Source of the DNA: Agrobacterium salinitolerans
GTDB taxonomy: Bacteria > Pseudomonadota > Alphaproteobacteria > Rhizobiales > Rhizobiaceae
Assembly: GCF_002008225.1 (NCBI RefSeq)
Contig: NZ_MRDH01000006.1
Span: forward strand, 124,001-188,000
DNA: 64,000 nt
Direction of reading: 5' to 3'
This document shows positions 42,763 to 52,330 of the stretch, in pieces. Under the pieces are notes generated by a model. It did not search any database, was not told where the DNA came from, and saw only the letters and a program-made list of their open reading frames with translations. The first letter of the stretch is position 1. Every line of letters begins with the position of its first letter. The position numbers and the translations under genes are program-made.

Positions 42763-45700
42763 ATGGTCGAAAAAAAAGTCGCGTATAACCGGGACGCCCG
42801 GTCCGAAGGGTTCGCTGACAACGATCCTCTGGCAGAACTGGCGCGTATCGTCGGCTTCGAAGATCGTCCTTCGCATGCGGGTTCCGAGGCTGCGCCGCGC
42901 GCCGCTTCGCCGGCGACCCGCCGCGAACCGGAATTCAACCTCGAGGACGAGCTTCTGCGGGAGTTCGAAGTCTACGATGCGCCGCATGCCGATCCGGTCG
43001 TTCTTGATCCGGCAAACGATGTTCGCACAGGCATCCATCCCAACGATTTCATGCAGCGTGTCGAGCAGGTTTTCGCCCGCCGCGAGCCCGAGCTTGCGCC
43101 GGCGGATGAACCCGCGCCTGTTGCCGCATCCGCACCGGAGGTGATGGAAGAGCCGCTTCCGGAAGTCGATCAGGCCTATATTCACAACTACGTCGAAACG
43201 ACCGCGCAGGATATTCGTGCGGATTTCCGCGACGACGCCTCCGCGGTGGCGGAAGTTTTCGATGTGCATTCGCGCCAGTCGCGTCCCGCCGAGCCGATGG
43301 TTTACCAGCCCGTCGCCGAGCAGGCTGGGTGGGAAGAGCCGCAGGCAGTGGAACCCGCCGCGACCGAATGGCATGCGATGCCGGAGCTTCCCGCCGATGT
43401 TTCGAGCAACATTCACGCCGATGGTCATTCCTATGCGCCGGAGCCGCAGGCTTTCGATCTCGCCGACGAGGTGGAAATAGCTGTCGCCGAGGAGGCGCCC
43501 GCACCGGTTTCCGTGCGTCCGCCGTCGCATGGCGGCCGGTCCTCGCTGGAATTTTCCAGCCTGCGGCTGCCGCTCGCCAATTTCGGCGCGCGCCGGGATG
43601 TTTCGGCTGTCGATCCGAGGCGGGTTGAGCCACGCTCCGAGCAGCAGCCTGCCGCAGCCCGCATCGAGCCGCAGGTCGAAGTCGATCCCGCGCCTGCCGT
43701 CGTTCAGGCGGTGGAGGCCGCTCCGTCCTTTGCGCCTTCGGTCGCCGAGACCTTCACGCCTGCCGCAGAGCCTATGGCGTTTGAGGTTGCCGAGAAGCCG
43801 GAAGCGAAACATCTGTCGCCGATGGACGAGCTGATTTACGACGTCGCGAAATATTCCATTCCCGGTCGCGGCGAAACACCGCTCGTACAAGATGTTCCCG
43901 CTGCGCAGGCTGCGAAGGTGGAGCCGCCCGTGGTTGCCGCCGCGCCGGTCAAGGCCGCGCCGATTGCCGCTGCTGCGCCTGCGGCACCCGCAGAAGAGCT
44001 GGATTTCACGGATTTCGCCGGCTTCAACGATGATGATTTCGAGCTTGCGCTCGACGATCTCGATCTGGATCTCGATTTGTCTGAAATCGCCGAGGCGGAA
44101 GTTGCACCTGCGCCCGCGCCGCAACCCGTTCGCCAGCAGCCAGCCGCTCCGGTTGCCGTTGCGGCCGCCGCGCCGCAGCCGGTGAGGGAACAGCCCGCGC
44201 CGCAGCCGCGCCCGGCTTCCGTGGCCGCATCTGTGACCGCCGTTCCGGTGCAGCCGCGCCCCGCTGTTGCAGCAGCACCGCAGCCAGTCGCACCGCAGAC
44301 GCTGGAAAGCCTGCCTTTCGATCCTTCGCAGATCGGCGAGACGGAAGAACATCCGGAAACCATCGTCGAAATGGATGTGCCGGAACTGCCGGTCGGTGTT
44401 TTTGAACCCAAGCCGGCCGCGCGCCGTCACGAGGAAGATCTCGATATCGATACCGAGCTTGCGACGCTGTTTGCACCTGCCGTCGCCGGTGGTCTCGACC
44501 GTCACAAACATGGCGACAGTCGCGGCGCCGCCCAGGCGCGTCCTGCGCCGGCTCCGGAAGAGGCCGATGAATTCGAGAGGGCGCTGGAAGAGGATTTCCG
44601 TCGTTCCATGCAGGAGGCTGCGGCTTCCCGTGGCAACGCATCCCGCGACGCCGAGAATACCTATGTGGAGCATCCGGCGGATTATCGTGGTGAGGATGAA
44701 CGCGGCGGTCGCCGCTGGATCATGCCGGTTGCCGCGGCAATCGGTCTGGTGCTGGTCGGTGGCGGCGTGTACGCGCTGGTTTCCGGCGGTTCGTCCAGCA
44801 TGGGTTCGAATGGCGCGCCGGTCATCATCTCCGCCGATAGCGATCCGATGAAGGTCGTTCCGGAAAATCCGGGCGGTCGCGTTGTGCCGAACCAGGACAA
44901 GGCGGTTTATGACCGCGTGGCCGGCGGCGGCGCTGCCGATCCGAAACAGCCGTCGTTGATTTCCAGCAACGAGCAGCCGGTGGATGTGGTGCAGCGTACG
45001 CTGATCCCCGAACAATTGCCGCTGGAAGGCGAAAACGATGCGGATATGGAACCCGCCGGCACGCCGGTTGGCGAAACAGAAGATCCGCGCCTGCTTTCGC
45101 CGGAAGAAAAGGCTGCGCAGAATGAAGGATCTGCTGCAACCGGCGTTTCGCCGCGTAAGGTCCGCACCATGATCGTCAAGCCTGACGGCACGCTGGTTGC
45201 CCAGGAAGTCGAAGCGCCGGCCGCCCAGCCGCCGAAGGCCGACAAGGTTGAGGAGCTTGCAGCACCGCAGACCGCAAAGCCGGGTGAGGGCGCGCCCGCC
45301 GTCATCGCCGCATCGCGGGTCCCGGTCACACCGGAGCAGGCTCAGCCGCAGGCGAACACGCCTGCCGCCACGACACCGGCAGCACAGTCGGCGGCGCCAG
45401 TTCCCTCGGCGCGTCCGTCCTCGCAGCCAGCCAATGTGGTGGCGACTGTGACCAACCAGGGCAATGTCCGCCCCACGAACGCTCCGGCACAGCAGCAGAC
45501 GGCGGCCGCGACGCCGGCGGCGACCAGCACGCCTTCCGCCGGCGGCTACTACATCCAGATCGCCTCGTTGCCGAGCCAGGCGGAAGCCCAGAAGTCCTAC
45601 CAGAACATGTCGGCCAAGTTCGGCTCGGTCATCGGTGGACGCGGCGTCGACATCAAGGCCGCCGAAATCGCTGGCAAGGGCACGTTCTACCGCGTCCGTA

Positions 45701-45783
45701 TCCCGGCCGGTGACAAGAGCGAAGCCGTGGCGCTGTGCGAAAGGTTCCGCTCAGCCGGCGGCAGCTGCCTGGTGGCGCGGTGA
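42763..45783 (+). CDS. Large SPOR-domain, single-pass membrane protein
   Basis: About 1006 residues. The first 640 residues are a Pro/Ala/Glu-rich, probably disordered cytoplasmic region; one transmembrane helix lies near 652-675 (IMPVAAAIGLVLVGGGVYAL); a Pro/Ala-rich periplasmic linker leads to a C-terminal SPOR domain (about 926-1004, GGYYIQIASLPSQAEAQKSY), which binds denuded peptidoglycan at division sites. This is the FtsN/DedD-like plan, but with an exceptionally long cytoplasmic part, as usual in rhizobia. ATG 42763 is preferred over 42748. Confidence 0.88.
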   Translation: MVEKKVAYNRDARSEGFADNDPLAELARIVGFEDRPSHAGSEAAPRAASPATRREPEFNLEDELLREFEVYDAPHADPVVLDPANDVRTGIHPNDFMQRVEQVFARREPELAPADEPAPVAASAPEVMEEPLPEVDQAYIHNYVETTAQDIRADFRDDASAVAEVFDVHSRQSRPAEPMVYQPVAEQAGWEEPQAVEPAATEWHAMPELPADVSSNIHADGHSYAPEPQAFDLADEVEIAVAEEAPAPVSVRPPSHGGRSSLEFSSLRLPLANFGARRDVSAVDPRRVEPRSEQQPAAARIEPQVEVDPAPAVVQAVEAAPSFAPSVAETFTPAAEPMAFEVAEKPEAKHLSPMDELIYDVAKYSIPGRGETPLVQDVPAAQAAKVEPPVVAAAPVKAAPIAAAAPAAPAEELDFTDFAGFNDDDFELALDDLDLDLDLSEIAEAEVAPAPAPQPVRQQPAAPVAVAAAAPQPVREQPAPQPRPASVAASVTAVPVQPRPAVAAAPQPVAPQTLESLPFDPSQIGETEEHPETIVEMDVPELPVGVFEPKPAARRHEEDLDIDTELATLFAPAVAGGLDRHKHGDSRGAAQARPAPAPEEADEFERALEEDFRRSMQEAAASRGNASRDAENTYVEHPADYRGEDERGGRRWIMPVAAAIGLVLVGGGVYALVSGGSSSMGSNGAPVIISADSDPMKVVPENPGGRVVPNQDKAVYDRVAGGGAADPKQPSLISSNEQPVDVVQRTLIPEQLPLEGENDADMEPAGTPVGETEDPRLLSPEEKAAQNEGSAATGVSPRKVRTMIVKPDGTLVAQEVEAPAAQPPKADKVEELAAPQTAKPGEGAPAVIAASRVPVTPEQAQPQANTPAATTPAAQSAAPVPSARPSSQPANVVATVTNQGNVRPTNAPAQQQTAAATPAATSTPSAGGYYIQIASLPSQAEAQKSYQNMSAKFGSVIGGRGVDIKAAEIAGKGTFYRVRIPAGDKSEAVALCERFRSAGGSCLVAR

Positions 45784-45862
45784 TAGTGGCCGGATTGGCT
45801 TAGACAGATCGGGGCTGCCGCGTGAGGCAGCCCTTTTGGATGGCACTCGGCCTTTCCTCACG

Positions 45863-45947
45863 CTCCGCCGTCATCCTCGGGCTTGACCCGAGGACCCATC
45901 GCTCCGGGTTGTGGATTCTCGGGACAAGCCCGAGGATGACGGCGGAG
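45863..45947. repeat. Intergenic inverted repeat (CGTCATCCTCGGGCTTG type)
   Basis: Perfect 23-bp inverted arms at 45863-45885 and 45925-45947 with a further imperfect CCCGAGGA/TCTCGGG inside. This is a widespread Agrobacterium/Rhizobium palindromic repeat; a degraded copy occurs at 52171-52252. Confidence 0.8.
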
Positions 45948-46055
45948 AGGTTATGCGAGGATGGCGGCCGCAGGTCCACCTGACTGTTTTCGCACTCCGA
46001 GAGCACATCCCCTTTTACCCACCCTCCATCTCTTTTCCCTTTGAGCGTGACACCC

Positions 46056-47072
46056 ATGACCGATTGCAAAGCTATGATCCTCGGATGCAGTGGGCTTTCG
46101 CTGACGGCCGACGAGATTGCCCTTTACCGCGATGAACAGCCCTGGGGCTTCATCCTGTTCGGGCGCAATATCGGCGAGCCGCAGCAGATCACCGATCTCG
46201 TCGCCGCCATGCGCGACGCCGTCGGGAGGTCAGATGCGCCGGTTCTGATCGATCAGGAGGGTGGGCGCGTGCAGCGTATCAAGCCACCGATCCTGCAGGC
46301 CTATCCGAACGCCCGCATTCTCGGTGAAATCTATGAGCGCGACCGGGGGGCGGGTCTGCGCGCCGCCTGGCTGATGTCGCGCCTGCATGCCTTCGACCTC
46401 ATGAAATTCGGCATCAATGTCGATTGCCTGCCGGTGCTCGATGTGCCGGTGGAAGGCGCCAGCAATGTCATCGGGAATCGCGCCTATGGCTACACGCCGA
46501 CCATGGTGGCCGAGATGGGGCAAGCAGCGGCGGACGGCCTGAAGGCGGGAGGCATGCTGCCTGTCATGAAACATATGCCGGGCCATGGCCGCGGCATGGT
46601 GGATTCGCACCACGAACTGCCGGTCGTCGATGTGCCGCTCGATGAGCTGGACGCCCATGATTTCGTGCCGTTCCGGGCGCTGAACCGTGAATTGATGGCG
46701 ATGAGCGCGCATCTGGTGTTCAACGCCGTCGACCGTGAGCGCCCGGCGACGACCTCGCCGAAGGTGATCGAGGAGATCATTCGCGGGCGGATCGGCTTCG
46801 ACGGTCTGCTGATGTCCGACGACAGCTCCATGAATGCGCTGAAGGGCCCGCTTGGTGAAAGAGCTGCGAATATTGTTGCGGGCGGCTGCGATATAGTCTT
46901 GCATTGCAACGGTGTGATGGGTGAAATGCTGCAGGTCGTGAAGGAGGTTCCTGTTCTTTCCGGCCGTTCGCTGGAGCGGGTGCGGGCCGTGGAAGCGGGT
47001 TTCCCTGTTGCGGACCCTTCCGACGAAGCGGAGCTGAGAGCCGAATTCAACGCCATGTGGGCCGTTTCCTGA
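46056..47072 (+). CDS. nagZ: Beta-N-acetylhexosaminidase
   Basis: A 338-residue glycoside hydrolase family 3 enzyme of peptidoglycan recycling. Signatures: VLIDQEGGRVQR, the KHMPGHGRGMVDSHHELP loop (acid/base His-Asp), and the nucleophile region LLMSDDSSMNA. It removes GlcNAc from muropeptides in the cytoplasm and so feeds AmpR-type signalling where present. ATG 46056 gives the normal start; a TTG at 46041 is also possible. The ribosome site is weak. Confidence 0.93.
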   Translation: MTDCKAMILGCSGLSLTADEIALYRDEQPWGFILFGRNIGEPQQITDLVAAMRDAVGRSDAPVLIDQEGGRVQRIKPPILQAYPNARILGEIYERDRGAGLRAAWLMSRLHAFDLMKFGINVDCLPVLDVPVEGASNVIGNRAYGYTPTMVAEMGQAAADGLKAGGMLPVMKHMPGHGRGMVDSHHELPVVDVPLDELDAHDFVPFRALNRELMAMSAHLVFNAVDRERPATTSPKVIEEIIRGRIGFDGLLMSDDSSMNALKGPLGERAANIVAGGCDIVLHCNGVMGEMLQVVKEVPVLSGRSLERVRAVEAGFPVADPSDEAELRAEFNAMWAVS

Positions 47073-47130
47073 CAGTCGGGCGGCGGCCCGGTACTCGGGA
47101 CGACAGGCCGGACGCCCGGCGGATGGAACA

Positions 47131-47976
47131 ATGGCCGCAGACAAGTCTCGCAATTCGACACCGATGGACAAGCTCTGGCAGGATGTGACGCCGGAGCGGC
47201 TGACGGGCGAGGCCGGGCTGGTCATCGATGTCGCGGGTTTTGAAGGTCCGCTTGATCTGCTGTTGCATCTTGCCCGCACGCAGAAGGTCGATCTGTCGCG
47301 CATTTCGGTGCTGGCCCTTGCCGAACAATATCTGCAATTCGTGGAAAGCGCGCGCCGCGTCCGCATCGAGCTTGCGGCTGACTATCTCGTCATGGCGGCG
47401 TGGCTCGCCTTCCTGAAATCCAAGCTCCTCATTCCGCAGCAATCCAAGGATGACGGTCCCTCGGGCGAAGAAATGGCCGCCACGCTGGCCTTCCGGCTGA
47501 AGCGCCTGGAGGCGATGCGCGAGGCGGCCGAACGTCTCGTCAACCGCGCCCAGCTCGGCCGCGATGTGTTCGCCCGCGGCGCGCCCGAGCATATTCCGCA
47601 CATCAACCGCTCCGCCTATGAGGCGAGCCTTTATGACTTGCTCAGCGCCTATGCCAATCTGCGGCAGCGGCAGGCGATTACCCAGGTCACGATTGAAAAA
47701 CGGCAGGTCTGGTCGCTTGTCGAGGCGCGTGAGCTTTTGACCAACCTCCTCGGCGATGTCGGGGAATGGACCGTGCTCGACCAATATCTGCTGCAATATG
47801 TACCCGATCCCGCCATGCGGGTGACGGCGATCGCCAGCGCCTTTGCCGCTTCGCTGGAACTGGTGCGCGAGGGATCGCTGCAAATCCGGCAGGAGGGCGC
47901 TTTCCAGCCCATTTATATGCGCCGCGGCACGAGGGATGAGCCCGCGGCCAGTGCCGGGAGGAGCGACAATGACTGA
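47131..47976 (+). CDS. scpA: Segregation and condensation protein A
   Basis: A 281-residue kleisin of the SMC complex. The N-terminal LVIDVAGFEGPLDLLLHLAR and LAEQYLQFVESARRVRIELA are the ScpA signature, and the C-terminal winged helix contains LLGDVGEWTVLDQYLLQYVP. It bridges the SMC heads for chromosome organisation. It overlaps scpB by eight bases. Confidence 0.95.
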   Translation: MAADKSRNSTPMDKLWQDVTPERLTGEAGLVIDVAGFEGPLDLLLHLARTQKVDLSRISVLALAEQYLQFVESARRVRIELAADYLVMAAWLAFLKSKLLIPQQSKDDGPSGEEMAATLAFRLKRLEAMREAAERLVNRAQLGRDVFARGAPEHIPHINRSAYEASLYDLLSAYANLRQRQAITQVTIEKRQVWSLVEARELLTNLLGDVGEWTVLDQYLLQYVPDPAMRVTAIASAFAASLELVREGSLQIRQEGAFQPIYMRRGTRDEPAASAGRSDND

Positions 47977-48703
47977 TGATGAAGAGACCGGCGAGGCGAT
48001 GATCGTAACAGATGGGGTGGGATTCGAACCCACGGTATTTTCCGAACGGCAACTGAAGGAGGCCGAGCGGATCACCGAGGCTTTGGTCTTCGCCTCGTCC
48101 GAGCCGGTCTCCGTGGCTTTCATCGCCGAGCGCCTGCCGCGCGGCATGGATGTCGTTGCCATTCTGCAGCGTCTCAAGGTGCTTTATGCGGAGCGGGGCG
48201 TCAATCTCGTGCAGGTGGGCGGGCAATGGGCCTTCCGCACCGCCGGCGATCTTTCCTTCGTCATCCGCGCTGAGGAAAAGGAGCCGAAGAAGCTGTCGCG
48301 CGCGGCGCTGGAAGTTCTGGCGATTATCGCATATCATCAACCGGTGACACGCGCCGAAATCGAGGAGATTCGCGGCGTGCAGACATCGCGCGGCACGCTC
48401 GATGTGTTGATGGAGGCGGGCTGGGTCAGGTTTCGTGGCCGCAGGCGCACCCCCGGCCGGCCGGTGACGATCGGCACCACGGTGGAGTTTCTCGATCATT
48501 TCGGTCTTGAGGAGTTGCGCGATCTGCCGGGGCTCGAGGAGCTGAAGGGGGCAGGGCTGCTTTCGGGCCGCATTCCCTCCAATTTCGGCGTACCTTTGCC
48601 GATGATGAGTGACGAGCTGCGCGAGGATGAAGATCCGATCACACAGCTGGATCTCGAGGAACTGGGCCTGCTGGCCCCCGGCGGCGGCGATGGCGACGAC
48701 TGA
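47969..48703 (+). CDS. scpB: Segregation and condensation protein B
   Basis: A 244-residue ScpB with two winged helices: EAERITEALVFASSEPVSVA near residue 30 and LEVLAIIAYHQPVTRAEIEE then IRGVQTSRGTLDVLMEAGWV. It binds ScpA as a dimer. GGGAGGAG precedes the ATG. Residues 12-22 (IVTDGVGFEPT) are encoded by a stretch whose complement is a tRNA T-arm-like sequence, an oddity discussed in findings; the N-terminus before about residue 28 is not conserved in the family. Confidence 0.93.
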   Translation: MTDDEETGEAMIVTDGVGFEPTVFSERQLKEAERITEALVFASSEPVSVAFIAERLPRGMDVVAILQRLKVLYAERGVNLVQVGGQWAFRTAGDLSFVIRAEEKEPKKLSRAALEVLAIIAYHQPVTRAEIEEIRGVQTSRGTLDVLMEAGWVRFRGRRRTPGRPVTIGTTVEFLDHFGLEELRDLPGLEELKGAGLLSGRIPSNFGVPLPMMSDELREDEDPITQLDLEELGLLAPGGGDGDD

Positions 48704-48769
48704 TATCGACATCCTGCCGGCGCGGCCACGAAAACTTTATGCGCACTCGCTGTCGAAGGGGTGATTTGT

Positions 48770-48792
48770 CGTTTGAAAAAGCCTTTCAAACG
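48770..48792. promoter_or_regulatory. Palindrome upstream of tatA
   Basis: CGTTTGAAA and TTTCAAACG arms are perfect over nine bases with a five-base spacer, 40 bases before tatA. It could be an operator or an RNA hairpin in the tat leader. Confidence 0.4.
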
Positions 48793-48831
48793 TCTTACAT
48801 CGTCTGAAAGCGAAATTCAGGAGTTTCAGTT

Positions 48832-49038
48832 ATGGGTTCTTTTAGTGTGTGGCATTGGCTCATCGTGCTGGTGATTGTTCTCGTCCTCTTCGGACGCGGC
48901 AAGATTCCGGAATTGATGGGCGATGTCGCAAAGGGCATCAAGAGCTTCAAGAAGGGCATGGCTGACGAAGACCAGACGCCGCCGCCGGCCGATGCCAACA
49001 CGAAGACCGTCGACCACAAGGCTGACGAGATCAAGTAA
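48832..49038 (+). CDS. tatA: Sec-independent translocase subunit TatA
   Basis: A 68-residue TatA: short N-terminal helix ([20 protein letters not shown]), FG hinge, amphipathic helix ([14 protein letters not shown]) and a short acidic tail. It forms the variable-size pore for folded proteins with twin-arginine signals. CAGGAG precedes the ATG. A 158-base spacer with a repeat element separates it from tatB. Confidence 0.96.
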   Translation: MGSFSVWHWLIVLVIVLVLFGRGKIPELMGDVAKGIKSFKKGMADEDQTPPPADANTKTVDHKADEIK

Positions 49039-49070
49039 GCGGCCTTTCGCCGCTTGGTGTGAGACTGGCG

Positions 49071-49180
49071 CTAGAGCGCCTTGCGTCCTTTTTTGACGCA
49101 CCAAGGACGCTCTGCCACTTGTATGTTGCGCTTCATTCCCGTCGAAAATCGATTCCGATTGTCGGGCCGGAGCGCTAGGG
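49071..49180. repeat. Interspersed repeat in the tatA-tatB spacer
   Basis: Stretch starting CTAGAGCGCCTTGCGTCC, with GCGTC/GACGC and AATCGATTCCGATT palindromes, and ending near GGAGCGCTAGG. I recognise this pattern (AGCGC..GCGTCC..GGACGCTCT..AATCGATTCCGATT) from many Rhizobiaceae intergenic regions. It is transcribed within the tat operon and could act as an RNA structure. Confidence 0.55.
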
Positions 49181-49196
49181 TCTCGGGAGCATATTG

Positions 49197-49934
49197 ATGT
49201 TAGATATCGGCTGGAGCGAGCTGCTGGTGATTGCGGTCGTGTTGATCGTGATCGTCGGGCCTAAAGACTTGCCGCCCATGATCCGCGCTTTCGGCAAAAC
49301 GATGGCTAGCCTTCGCAAGATGGCGGGGGATTTCCGCAGCCAGTTCGATGAGGCCCTCAAAGAAGCCGATATGGACGATGTGCGCCAAACCATCTCCGAT
49401 GTCCGCAATCTAAACCCGACCAATTCGCTACGCGATGCGATGAACCCACTTCGCCAGCTGGGCAACGAGATCAAATCCGATCTCCAGAAGGCGACGGCTG
49501 CGCCGGATGGCCTTTCGTCCACGCCGGCGCCGGCGACAGGGGAGCCGGTCGCGCCGCTGGTCAGCGTGCCTGAGCCGGAAATGAAGCTGCCGGATGCGCC
49601 GCCTGCCGTTGCCGCACCCGCTGCGCCGGTTGCCGCAGCTGTCGCCGCGGAGGAAAAGCCCAAGCGCGCGCGGGCGAAGTCCATTGCGACTGTTGAGGCC
49701 GAAGCGGTTGCCGCCAAGCCGAAACGTGCAGCGCGGAGCAAGGTTGCCTCAGCGCCAGAAACCGCCGCCACCGTGAAAACCAGTGAGCCCGCCGCCTTGA
49801 AGCCCGCCGTGAAGACGGTCACCAAAAAGGCGGCTGCCAGCAAGTCCTCCGCAGACAAGGCGGCCGTGGCCGTGGCCAAGCCGGCTAAAACGGCAAAAAC
49901 CAAGGCTGCAAAGCCCAAAAAGGATGAAGCATGA
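49197..49934 (+). CDS. tatB: Sec-independent translocase subunit TatB
   Basis: A 245-residue TatB: MLDIGWSELLVIAVVLIVIV membrane helix with the E8-type glutamate and GPKDLPP hinge, an amphipathic helix (IRAFGKTMASLRKMAGDFRS), then a long Ala/Lys/Pro-rich tail of about 150 residues, longer than in enterobacteria but usual in rhizobia. Start ATG 49197 or TTG 49194. Overlaps tatC by four bases. Confidence 0.95.
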   Translation: MLDIGWSELLVIAVVLIVIVGPKDLPPMIRAFGKTMASLRKMAGDFRSQFDEALKEADMDDVRQTISDVRNLNPTNSLRDAMNPLRQLGNEIKSDLQKATAAPDGLSSTPAPATGEPVAPLVSVPEPEMKLPDAPPAVAAPAAPVAAAVAAEEKPKRARAKSIATVEAEAVAAKPKRAARSKVASAPETAATVKTSEPAALKPAVKTVTKKAAASKSSADKAAVAVAKPAKTAKTKAAKPKKDEA

Positions 49935-50734
49935 GCGGGGATATCGAGGATAAGCCGCAGCCGCTGATCGAGCACCTCATGGAACTGCGCACGCGGCTGA
50001 TCTGGTCGCTCGGCGCGTTCTTCGTCGCCTTCATCGCCTGTTTCGCCGTTGCCAAACATCTGTTCAACCTGCTGGTCGTTCCCTATAAATGGGCGGTGAT
50101 CTGGGCCGGGCTCGATGTTGCGAAGTCGTCGCTGATCTATACCGCGCCGCAGGAATTCTTCTTCACGCAGATCAAGGTCGCCATGTTTGGCGCCATTGTG
50201 ATTTCCTTCCCGGTGATCGCCTCGCAGCTTTATAAATTCGTGGCGCCCGGCCTTTACAAGAACGAGCGGGCGGCCTTCCTGCCGTTCCTCATCGCTTCGC
50301 CGATCCTTTTCCTCATCGGTGCGGCGCTTGTCTATTTCTTCTTCACGCCCATGGTCATGTGGTTCTTCCTCGCCATGCAGCAATTGCCCGAAGACGGCGA
50401 GGTGGCGATTTCGCTGATGCCGAAGGTGTCGGAGTATCTCAGCCTCATCATGACGCTGGTTCTCTCCTTCGGTCTGGTGTTCCAGCTGCCCGTCGTCACC
50501 ACACTTCTGGCCCGCGTCGGGCTTTTGACCAGCGACTGGCTGCGGCAAAAGCGCAAGTTCGCGATTGTCCTCGCCTTTGTAGTCGCAGCCGTCCTGACGC
50601 CGCCGGACCCCATGTCCCAGATCGGTCTTGCGCTGCCTGCAATCATTCTCTACGAGATTTCCATCTACATGGCTCGACTCGTGGAGAGGAAACGTGCGGC
50701 AGAATCCGCAAGCACGGAGCTGGAGGAGACCTGA
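49931..50734 (+). CDS. tatC: Sec-independent translocase subunit TatC
   Basis: A 267-residue, six-helix membrane protein and twin-arginine receptor. It begins with the conserved PLIEHLMELRTRLIWSL, contains APQEFFFTQIKVAMFGAIVI and the P-loop FPVIASQLYKFVAPGLYKNE. Starts inside the tatB stop (ATGA). Followed by a terminator at 50772. Confidence 0.97.
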   Translation: MSGDIEDKPQPLIEHLMELRTRLIWSLGAFFVAFIACFAVAKHLFNLLVVPYKWAVIWAGLDVAKSSLIYTAPQEFFFTQIKVAMFGAIVISFPVIASQLYKFVAPGLYKNERAAFLPFLIASPILFLIGAALVYFFFTPMVMWFFLAMQQLPEDGEVAISLMPKVSEYLSLIMTLVLSFGLVFQLPVVTTLLARVGLLTSDWLRQKRKFAIVLAFVVAAVLTPPDPMSQIGLALPAIILYEISIYMARLVERKRAAESASTELEET

Positions 50735-50771
50735 TATTCTCGAAGGTCTCGCCGCTCACGACATTTCCTCG

Positions 50772-50795
50772 CGCCGGGCTCATGCCCGGCGTTTT
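50772..50795 (+). terminator. Terminator of the tat operon
   Basis: CGCCGGGC / GCCCGGCG arms with a TCAT loop, followed by TTTT. Confidence 0.85.
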
Positions 50796-50836
50796 GCTGT
50801 AAAACACCGATGATGCAACAACGGTCTGGAACGACG

Positions 50837-52120
50837 ATGCACGACATTAAATGGATACGCGAAAACCCCGAAGCTTTCGATGCGGCGCTTGCACGCCGTG
50901 GCGCAGAGCCCGCCGCCAGCGGCCTGATCGCGCTTGATGAAAAGCGTCGTTCCGTCATCCAGTCCCTGCAGGACATGCAGTCGCGCCGCAACGCCGCCTC
51001 CAAGGAAATCGGCGCTGCGATGGCGCAGAAGAACATGGAGCTGGCGGAAAAGCTGAAAGCCGAAGTCGCCGACATCAAGGAAAACATGCCGCGCGCCGAG
51101 GAGGAGGACCGTCTGGTCACCGCCGAGTTGAACGATGCGCTTTCGCGCCTGCCCAATATGCCCTTCGACGATGTGCCCGATGGCAAGGATGAGCATGACA
51201 ATGTGGTGACCCGCGTCGTCGGCCAGAAGCCCGGCTGGAACCATGAGGCAAAGGAGCACTTCGAGATTGGCGAAGCGCTCGGCTATATGGATTTCGAGCG
51301 TGCCGCCAAGCTATCGGGCGCACGTTTTACCGTGCTGACCAGCCAGCTGGCGCGTCTGGAAAGGGCGCTCGGCCAGTTCATGATCGACCTGCACACCTCG
51401 GAACATGGCTATACCGAAGTTTCCTCGCCGCTAATGGTGCGCGACGAAGCCATGTTCGGCACCGGTCAATTGCCGAAATTCTCCGAGGACCTGTTCAAGA
51501 CCACGGATGGCCGCTGGCTGATTCCGACGGCCGAGGTGACGCTGACCAACCTCGTGTCCGGCGAAATTCTCGATCAGGAGAAGCTGCCGCTACGTTTTAC
51601 CGCGCTGACGCCATCCTTTCGTTCGGAAGCGGGTTCGGCCGGCCGCGACACGCGCGGCATGCTGCGCCAGCACCAGTTCTGGAAATGCGAACTCGTCTCC
51701 ATCACCGATGCGGAAAGTGCGGTCGCCGAACATGAGCGCATGACGGCCTGCGCCGAAGAGGTGTTGAAGCGCCTCGGCCTGCATTTCCGCACCATGACGC
51801 TCTGCACCGGCGACATGGGCTTTGGCGCCCGCAAGACTTACGATCTGGAAGTGTGGCTGCCGGGCCAGAACACCTATCGCGAAATTTCGTCCTGCTCGGT
51901 CTGCGGCGATTTCCAGGCGCGGCGCATGAATGCGCGTTATCGCGGCAAGGAAGACAAGGCGACGAAATTCGTGCACACGCTGAACGGTTCCGGAACAGCT
52001 GTCGGTCGCTGCCTGATCGCGGTTCTCGAAAATTACCTGAACGACGATGGTTCCGTCACAATTCCGGATGTGCTGCTTCCCTATATGGGTGGTCTGACTC
52101 GGATCGAGAAAGCGGCCTGA
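50837..52120 (+). CDS. serS: Seryl-tRNA synthetase
   Basis: A 427-residue class II synthetase. N-terminal tRNA-binding coiled coil (about 28-100), motif 2 [20 protein letters not shown] then FWKCE, and motif 3 near the C-terminus with [18 protein letters not shown]. The ATG at 50837 gives the standard [12 protein letters not shown] start. It heads serS-surE-pcm-nlpD, an order conserved in alphaproteobacteria. Confidence 0.98.
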   Translation: MHDIKWIRENPEAFDAALARRGAEPAASGLIALDEKRRSVIQSLQDMQSRRNAASKEIGAAMAQKNMELAEKLKAEVADIKENMPRAEEEDRLVTAELNDALSRLPNMPFDDVPDGKDEHDNVVTRVVGQKPGWNHEAKEHFEIGEALGYMDFERAAKLSGARFTVLTSQLARLERALGQFMIDLHTSEHGYTEVSSPLMVRDEAMFGTGQLPKFSEDLFKTTDGRWLIPTAEVTLTNLVSGEILDQEKLPLRFTALTPSFRSEAGSAGRDTRGMLRQHQFWKCELVSITDAESAVAEHERMTACAEEVLKRLGLHFRTMTLCTGDMGFGARKTYDLEVWLPGQNTYREISSCSVCGDFQARRMNARYRGKEDKATKFVHTLNGSGTAVGRCLIAVLENYLNDDGSVTIPDVLLPYMGGLTRIEKAA

Positions 52121-52170
52121 GGGAGCGCAGCGTCGTGCTATTGGAAGGAGAGTCTTCCAATCAGGCCGAC

Positions 52171-52252
52171 GTCGTCCTCGGGACAGGCCCGAGGATCTGC
52201 ACCTATCGATTGATTTCGACGTGATTAGATTCTCTGGACAGGCCTGAGGATG
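52171..52252. repeat. Degraded copy of the CCTCGGG palindromic repeat
   Basis: GTCGTCCTCGGGACAGGCCC and, inverted in part, GGACAGGCCTGAGGATGTCC. It is similar to 45863-45947 but with mismatches, in the serS-surE gap. Confidence 0.55.
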
Positions 52253-52330
52253 TCCATGGGAGAGCTGCACACCTCACTGCCGGTGGGGGGATGCTCCGTC
52301 CTTGAAGATATGAAAAGCGGAGAGAGAACC

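Noticed and set aside
42715-45015. Long minus-strand frame opposite the SPOR protein
   Set aside because: Shadow of the low-complexity, GC-rich coding strand; composition is His/Arg/Gly-rich without any domain.
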